A stretch of 64,000 bases of DNA. Origin: Ischnura elegans (Eukaryota > Arthropoda > Insecta > Odonata > Coenagrionidae). Under the pieces are notes generated by a model. That model did no database searches and had not been told where the DNA came from. It saw only the letters and a program-made list of their open reading frames with translations. A program made the position numbers and the translations under genes. Position 1 is the stretch's first letter. Each line of letters starts with the position of its first letter. Shown piece by piece: positions 35,701-44,700 of this stretch. The stretch lies in the NCBI RefSeq assembly GCF_921293095.1, contig NC_060258.1, positions 9,314,607-9,378,606 of the forward strand. Direction: 5' to 3'.

Positions 35701-38700
35701 AGCAGACATTATTAATGGAACCGGTCGAAGTTCCTATCCATGGGATCATGGTCGGAAGAGGAATTGTGCGCCGATTGGAGGGAAATCAAATCCCGGTGAA
35801 ATTAATTAATGTCTCGAATGAGGAATTGGAAATTCCCGTAAATATGGTGGTGGGAAACATTACGCGGGAATTTAAAATTCCGGAGGCCGCTCATAAGGAG
35901 TTTAGTCGGAGGGAGAATAGCCTTCCCGAGGAATTAGAGATTAAGTGTTTGCAGCTACCAGGGGAGGAAGGAAAGAGGTTGCGGGAAGTATTGTTAGAGT
36001 ATAGCGACATTTTTCACAGGGAAGGGAAGCCGCTGGGTAAAACGTCGCGAGTGCGCCACGAAATCCACACCGGAAACCATGCCCCCATATTTCGACGACC
36101 GTATCGGGTTCCACAGACGCAGCGGGAGACAATGCGCACTCACATCACAGACATGCTCGCACAGGGAATTATTCAGGATTCTACATCCCCCTGGAGTGCG
36201 CCGGTGGTGCTAGTCGCGAAAAAATCAGAGAACGGAGAGGAGAAGCTCCGTTTCTGCACAGACTTTCGCGCACTCAATCAGATTACCCGGAGAGACGAAT
36301 ACCCCTTGCCAAATATTCAAGAGACGCTGGACCAACTAGGAGGAGCGAAATATTTTTCCACACTAGATATGGCCAGTGGTTATTGGCAAATAGAAGTTGA
36401 GCCAAGAGATAGGGAAAAAACTGCTTTCTCGACCCCCGAGGGGCATTATGAATATCTCAGGATGCCCTTCGGGCTGGCTAATAGTCCAAGCACCTTCCAA
36501 AGACTGATGGATTCCGTCCTATCAGGGCTTAAAGGAAGCAAGTGTCTCGTATACCTTGATGATATAATTGTTCATGGTCGAGACACAGGGGAGCATTTGG
36601 CTAACCTAAGGGAAGTGTTTGAACGATTGCGGGCCTCGGGTTTGGCGTTACAGCCCGCCAAATGCAAATTTTTGGAAAATTCGGTGAAATATTTGGGGCA
36701 TATTATTTCATCGAAGGGAGTGGAGCCAGATCCCAATAAAATTAGGGCAATCAGTAATTTTCCCCCTCCACATAATCTACGGACACTCAGAGGATTTTTG
36801 GGCTTAGTTGGATATTACCGCCGATTTATTCCGAAGTTCGCCCAAATAGCTAAACCTCTGACGGAACTCACTAAGAAGGGTGTGAAATTTGAATGGACTC
36901 AGAAAGCCGTTGCCTCTTTCGCAACATTGAGAGACTTTTTATGTAATGAGCCGGTACTTCGGTACCCAGATTTCAAGAAACCTTTCATACTATACACGGA
37001 TGCTTCCGGGGAAGCCTTGGGGGCCGTCTTAGCCCAGAAGGATGCCAGTGGGGAGTACGTAGTCGCTTACGCTAGTCGGCAATTAAATAAAGCGGAGCGT
37101 AATTACAGCGCTACAGAGAGGGAATGCCTGGGGGTAGTATGGGCGGTAAGGTATATGAGGTGTTACGTGTACGGGAGGGCCTTTACAGTTGTTACGGATC
37201 ATAGGCCTTTGAAATGGTTATTTTCGCTAAAAGATTCATCGTCACGGTTGACTCGGTGGTCTCTTCTCCTAAGCGAATATGATTTCGAAGTACAACATAG
37301 GCCCGGGAAAGTACACCAAAATGCCGACGTTTTGTCTCGTAACCCGGTGGCGGTTATTCAAACACCTTTCGAGCCTGTATGGGATAGACAATTAATACGA
37401 GACGAGCAGGCAAGGGATCAATGGTGTGGGAAGGTGTTGGAGCAAATAGAAAAATCCGGGGGAAAAAGTGATTTTTATACCGATCAAGAGGGGATCTTGT
37501 ATCGGAAATGGAGAAGGGGCGAAGAGCAGTTGGTTGCTCCCAAGAGCATGCGGGAGAGGGTGCTTAGAGCGTTTCATGACTCACCGTGGGCGGGCCATAT
37601 GGGAATAAAACGCACCCTGGGGACCATTGGGGCCAAATTTTGGTGGCCAAAGATGATAAGTGATGTGATCACCTATTGCACGCATTGCCATTCGTGTCAA
37701 TTGCGTAAAGACCCGCAGAAACAAAACAGGGCGCCATTACAGTCTTTACCGGAGGTGACTGGCCCCCTGCAGAGGGCAGCAATGGACATCGTGGGACCAC
37801 TACCAATGACGGATAGAGGGAACCGATACATCCTTACCTTCCAGGACGCCTTTACCAAGTACCCGGAAGCGATAGCCATTCCCGATCAAAAAGCGGAAAC
37901 GGTAGCTAAGGTATTTGTGGAGTCAATCATTACTCGTCACGGCGTCCCGCGACAATTATTGACGGACCGTGGGGCAAACTTCACCTCCCAACTCATGAGA
38001 GAAGTGTGTAAGCTCTTAGGGATAAAAAAATTGCAGACAACTGCTTACCATCCCTCCGGAAATGGGCTGATTGAGCGAAGCCATAGGACGTTAATGGACA
38101 TTTTGTCTCACTTTGTTGACAAATATCAACGAAGTTGGGATACTTGGGTACAGTTCGCCATGTTAGCATATAGGAGCTCCCGACACTCCGTTCTTCCCGA
38201 GGAACCCCCTACTTCCTTATGCACGGGCGGCATATTGAACTACCGTTCGACGATATTACTTCACCAGCCTCCATTAATTACGCTACGGATAGCAATTACG
38301 CAGCCGAACTCCAAGCGCGCTTGAAACTCTCGTTCCAAGCCGTTGCGGAAAGACTAAAAGTCGGACATGCGGCACAGGCGAAGGAGTATAACAAACGTGC
38401 TACGGAAGTATCGTTCCAACAGGGGGACTGGGTGTTCGTGCGAAAAGACGCTACACGGCCAGGGACAACTAGAAAGTTAGATAAACATTGGGAAGGGCCA
38501 TATGAAATCTTAGAGCAAACCAGTCCGGTGAACTATAGAATTAAAAGTGTACAAGGGCATAAAGGCGCTCAAATAGTGCATGTGAATCGTTTAAAACAGT
38601 GCAAACTAAGTGATGCCCCTCGTGCCCCCGCCTCCCCTACCAGCCGAAGAAAAAGTGAAAGGACGACGACGGAGGAGGCAAGAGCCCTCCCCTCCCCTCC

Positions 38701-41700
38701 CGCCATATTGTGTCGTCCCAGGTGTCGAGTGGGACACGGGTCCCCCTTCAAGACCTTCCCCTCCCTCACTACCCACCCTCTCTCCCCCGCCACATCGGTA
38801 CCCCCTCCGCAGCCGAGGACCGGTCGAGCTGACGAGGGAAGTGTAAACAAAAAGGGGTGACGAAACGCGGGATGGCCGCGCGGAACTAATGGTGAAAGAT
38901 TTTCGGTTGTTTTCGTGTGGGATTTGAACGGTTTTCAGGTGGATAATAAGTCATGGGCAACTCCAATTCATTCTTTTTTTTTATTGGATATATACATATA
39001 TATTATATATATATACATTTTTTCCCTCCTCCCAATTATGCATACAAGAGACAGATAAATTGGGACAATATTAATTGGTTTCTAAAAAGGTGCTGGCTCC
39101 CGCCGCTCATCCAGGGTGGGGTGATCGAGGTAGAAGGGCAGCCGCTGTACTTCCGAAGGGCTGCAGGGCCGCAGTCGGACCTTCAGGTCGGGGTCGTCCG
39201 TTAGGGCATTGATCGAAAAGATGTGGTGTCGCTGAAAACAACCAACCAGCAGAGCGTGCATTTGATAAAGTTGCAGGCGACTATTGTCAATTCCACGTAC
39301 GCTCTGGCACGAAGAAATGAACTAATCGTCGCGAAGATTAGTAACGTTACTTCGCGGTTGGCCGCAGAGCTGACAAAACGGTACAATGTACTAATCCCCC
39401 ACCCCAGAGCATTGTTTTACAGAACCAAGTCCACCAATCGGTGGGTATACAGCGTCCCGCGGAGGAGCCACTTCCTACAGAGATGCCCCGGGAGAGAGGA
39501 AGCCTTGAACGTCACAGAAGACTTTCTCAGCGGCACCGGGGTGGTGGAGCTGCGACCCGGATGTTCCGGCTACAGCGAGGGACAGGTGCTGACCCCTTTC
39601 TTCCACCGGAGCTCAGCCCTCACCACCCGACGGAGGGATATCTACATGCCGGAGATGAAGGACATCTTGCAAGGCCCACTACAGCACTATGTCAACAACC
39701 CATCGGCAGAGAAACAACAGAGACTGGAGAACCTCGTCCACCAGTCTCGTCGCATCTTCGGGAGCCAGGGAGGTATTCCGGTGGAGCAGGTCCACGAGAT
39801 GCTCCAGGAAGCAGAGGCCCTAGAAGAACCGTCATGGGTACCATCTGTGCACACCATCTCCTACCTTGGCCTGATCCTTACGGCAGGAGCCGCCATATGC
39901 GCAACGGGGGTCGCGATCTTCCGCCGGTTCCGGAAGCGGTCGATTCAACCCCCGCCTACACCATCGGCACCAGAGGAGATGGAGATGCTACGAGCTCCAC
40001 AGTAACAAAAAGAAATTTTTGTACAAAAACTTTACAAGCATTGTATTATAAGAATAAAGAGGAAATGGCGGTTAACTGGAGGGTGGGACACTCACGAGAA
40101 GCACACACAAAAAAAAAAAAAATGGTTTAAAATGTGAGCAGTCTCGTGATAGAGACGGCTCAATTTAGAGACAGCGGGGAGCGGTGTGATGACCGGAATT
40201 TGAGCGCAAGATATTTGCGGCAAATTCGGTTACGAAAGTGTTTACTCCCTCGCTAGCAGGTGACTATGCGCGCGAAGCGAGGCGGAAGGGGAGGATGACT
40301 CGAGGCTAAGAAAGTGAAAGGCGAAATACGGCACACAAAAATACTCTTGGAGAGGACGGGAAGATGCAACACCATGGAGTTGTCGTAACAAACACTCCAC
40401 TTCCTAGAGCCCCATATAGTCCTATAGGTCAACTGGGGGGGGGGATAGGACCTAGGGGGCCAAGATTTTGAATATAAAAACTCTCAAAATCTGAAGGAAG
40501 GCAGTTGGTGTTTGGGGAGTGACAACCGGGGTGTGTATCACGAGGGGTCGTCACTTGGTGCAGCAGAGATCGCCCGTCTACTCCGTGCCGTATTGAGATA
40601 CCCTGTCGGTAACCAGTACTTTCCCGGCATCCCGCGAACATCCAAGGGAAAAGCGAGAGTCTCAGCCTAGCCGAACGCCCGACGTCTATCCGCCTCTTCG
40701 CGACCTTCGCCTGTTCCAGCCCGTACGCTTCTCGGGAGACCCAAAGGTAAAGTGCCTTTTCCTATCTATAAAAACTACAGCTTGAATCAATTCATTGCTT
40801 ACGGCACCCTAAGGCAAGGACCCACACGGCGAAGCCGAGTTCGATCCCCGTCGCACAACAGAGCACGGGGCGGACGCTACACTATTAAAGAAAAGTACTA
40901 TCCTCTTGCGGATAGTATAACAACAAGAACTTTCAGAATGGGGCAAGAATAGGAATAGGATAGGAAAAGATGTGAAAAAAAGAGTAAATCAAAGAAGGAA
41001 AATATGAAAATGGTATTCTGAAAACAAAAAAATTTAATTTCCTCGCGAGTATAGAGTCTATGTCGCCGACTCATGGCCCAATAAAGCGGCATATGCTGTC
41101 CCAATTAAGCGGAGAATACTCTGGGATATTCCTCTATTGGGTTCTGTTCTTCAAGATCTGCCCCAATTAAGTGGCTGCCCCAAGTAACCGGCGGACCCAT
41201 TGAACGGAATCTACTGTATTCATGAATTCTTACCAAATATTAGAAGAGATAAAATCCAAAGTTACTCGAACGTAGAAAGAAGACAACTCACCTGGAATCG
41301 CATCATGTCTTCTATGGCATCCTTGAGATTGTAGTCCGTGAACGCGCCTCCATATATCATCGTCACCCTCTTCCCAGCTCTGAAGCACAGCCGGCACAAT
41401 TTAAACCGGTAGTATGGATCCGAGACTGGAACAACCGAAACATCTGCGTACCCTGCCAACAATGTCTTGGCCAGCTGTTCCACGGCTATCCCATCGATTG
41501 TTCTTGTTTTCTCTGGCGGCGGAGAAGCCCTCGCTATGTAATGGCTGAATATAGAGTCCCGACTTGAATCACCATCATCAGCATCGGGCTCTGTAATGCC
41601 CACATGTTCATCAAGGGTACTAACCTCCTCCACCACATTTTCCCCCCCTTCAAGCTGAGCATCGTGGGCAAAATCGCTACCCGGTATAGAAAACAGATGG

Positions 41701-44700
41701 CAATCGTCAGCTGAATTATCAACTCCATCACGAATATCGGCCTTCCACCTTTCCAAGCTCGAACTTTCAACAGTTTTCTCAGCTGGGGTTCCACAAGGAA
41801 GCACCACAGTACCTTGGTTAATTTCATCGGGACACTTCACACCACTATCACAGATCACAGCACTGTCCGAAGCACATGTAGAGACAGGAACGAGGGCGGA
41901 ACAACCTGTTTCACTTCCTGGCACATTACGATCGTGCCAGGCGGGTGAAACGGAAGGATTTGGAGGCAAACTTGTAGAAAGTTCCTGGACTGTTAAGTCC
42001 AGGGTTCCGGGGACGACAATGTCGATGACGAGGGGCTCAGTCGGGGATGCAGTTGCGCCGCTTTCATCATCAGGGGGTAAGAGAATGGGGTTGATGTTTC
42101 GATGGAGGGCCAAGTCTTGAGATATGCGTCCAAAGAGTGAGGTGTTGATCTCAACGGTGCTAATGGACGAAGACTCGGGAGTCTGGTCGTCTCCCAAACT
42201 AATCAGTTCTTCAGTCTTGGTGTTTGCAGGAACCTGCTTCCCATTCACACCCGTGACCGGCTCCGGTTTGCTGCTAAGGGCAGTGCTTCCCTCTAAGATG
42301 AGTCAAAAAAATTAGTGAGGGATAACACAGGCCAACAATAAAAAACTTTTTTACTCAAAATACCTTACAATGAGTCCTCGCTTAACGTCACTTACCGTTC
42401 CTGAAAAATGTGACGATAAACGATATGACGTTACAGAAAAATTTCTCGGGTTTTCCACCGGTCCATGTCTCCCGACGTTTCGATCCTTAACTTGCGGATC
42501 TTCCGAATCTGAGGATGAACTGCAAGTCGGGGATCGAAACGTCAGTGGGAGACATGGACGACATTGACCGGTGGAAAACCCGAGAAACTTTTCTGCAACT
42601 GATACGCCGGGAAAACCTAAGATCAGAAATGACGTTAATCAAAACATAATATAATAATATATCCCACAAGTAACAATGTAAAAAAGTGAATATCGGCTCC
42701 TATACCTCTCAATTCCTACGCGAAAAAATTTTAAAGCGTATCATATCTGGAGCATTTTTATTATTATTATTATTTTATTATTATTATTTTTATTATTATG
42801 ATTATTTTTATTATTATTATTTTTATTTGGAGTACAGTGAGTCCTCGTCCTACGACACCCCGTTTAACGTCATTTCGAGATAAGGTCACGAAAATTTTGA
42901 GACTGTCATTCGTTTATCATACCTTTGCTTCGCGATAACGTCAGGTCTTTTAAATTTCGCGCGAGAAAAAACACGAAGCGGCTGGCGTTGCAGGTTGATC
43001 GTTTTGTGGGCGGTAATACAGTCAGTCTAAACGAAGTGTAAAACGGTGTGTTTATTGTCAATTTCGATTATGTTCATAGCAAATTTTCTGCAAAATGAAT
43101 TCTTAGGTAGGTGCGCAAATGTTAAGTGTGTAAATGTCAAGTAAAGTTTTAGCAAATTTTACTTGACATATCGGTTTTCTGGAACCTGAAAAGTGATTTC
43201 TAGGAATTTTTCCGTGTAGAACTCGGAGTATTTGTCATCACTTTTTCGCCGTGTTCTCAATAATCTTGGTTCCTGTAACTGCGACGATGTTTCAGCGATG
43301 AAGATGCCCAGGTGACCACCATAGCGAAGCCGAAAAAATCAAATGCGGGAAGATACAAAAATGGAGAAGGACGTACGTCGCTGCTGGTATTGCCGTCAAT
43401 GAAGACAGGGACTCGTGTTTATGCCATAGTTTGGCATTCCCATCGTAAGAAATGGCCCAAGTATGATACGCTAAAATTTTTTCGCGTAGGAATTGTGAGG
43501 TCTAGGAGCCGATATTCACTTTTTACATTGTTTCGTATGGGATATTGTGCTTCGATTAACGTCATTTCGTTCATCGTCACATTTTTCAGGAACGGTAAAT
43601 GACGTTAAACGAGGACCCACTGTATAATAAATCAATAATCAGCAAGATTTTAGCAATGTCAATACTGTGAGTTTAAACCAACATAGCAAATAGGATATTC
43701 ACTTAAGCACACATTTAAGGTACAAGGGATAAAAATGCACCATTGAGGTATTCATCAACAGAATACAACATTTTGGTCAGTAATAGTGTTTACAATTTCA
43801 ATTTAAAGAAATAGGGTGGTTTCCTATTTCTACTTTAAAACCTAAATCGAAATACTATATCTATATTTCGGAATCAAATGATAAGTGAGGATTTTAAAGT
43901 ACCTGAAAATGCAACGGCCAAGTAAGAATGCTGGGAAAACTCCTGTGTGACGTCGTTCTGGTTCCCGCTGCCGCAATTGAGGTGACCTTGGGGTGAGGCT
44001 ATGAGCGCTGATACGACGCAGGATGCTAGCAGGTAGCTGAGTACCCTGCTAGCATGAAGCGCATGGCTTAAGTAAAGATTATTAACACCCTATCAAACGA
44101 AGGAAACTTTCCGACCTTGGGCAGTTTTAATAGGTGATTATAATGAGATGTTTCCCTCACCTGTGTGCCTCATGCATGTATTGGTAACATCAAATGAGGT
44201 AAAACTCCTGAATAGTTGTATAATATCTGCACCCCTGTGACGTCACGTGGAGTGGCATCGCATGGGCGCCAATCTGGCCTTTTTCAAATGAGATTAAAAT
44301 TGACCATTAACATTTGTCTAAACTGGGATTTCAAAAATCAAATAATTTGTATATTATGAATACACTAAGGGACAGCAGTACAGGTACAATTGTTTATTCA
44401 GTCAGGTTTCAAAATAAATATTTGTTCATTTCTCAAAAAATATAAACTAAGAATTGAATCATTTGTCTTTTGAGCAGCGTTTGCAATTTTTAAATGAAAT
44501 TGTACGATAAATATTTACTTATATCTCGAGTTATGTATAAACATCAACATGGAAATTTTTGCTGCATTAAACACATTAATATTGGCCTTAGAACTTTGTC
44601 TAAAATTTGACAATTCTCAGAAAAAAAATGAGGAATTCAATTCAAAGTCCGTAATTTACGTGCAAGCAACAATTATCCATTTGCTAAATACACATAAGCA

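Larger units (their letters stand above)
32953..40881 (+). mobile_element. Ty3/gypsy LTR retrotransposon with env-like ORF, 7.9 kb
   Basis: Two 697-bp LTRs (32953-33649 and 40185-40881) that look identical by eye, TG...CA ends, 4-bp target duplication CTAT, a primer-binding site after the 5' LTR and a purine tract before the 3' LTR. Order is gag, pol (protease, RT, RNase H, integrase), env-like ORF, the Ty3/gypsy arrangement. The integrase tail is in a shifted frame and the env-like frame has a stop, so this copy is probably not fully functional despite its youth. It lies in intron 3 of gene 1, antisense to that gene. Confidence 0.95.
32741..41216 (+). mobile_element. Family E MITE, copy E2, split by the LTR retrotransposon
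   Basis: The left segment 32741-32952 and right segment 40886-41216 together match 28446-28872 across the insertion, ending CGGAATCTACTG with TA. Its 5' third is missing. The uninterrupted copy E1 shows the empty site. Confidence 0.85.

Noticed and set aside
43312-43602. 96-codon ORF and its relatives at 5870, 20402, 29122 and 61879
   Set aside because: The same translation appears in every family C MITE with stops at different places; no transposase similarity.
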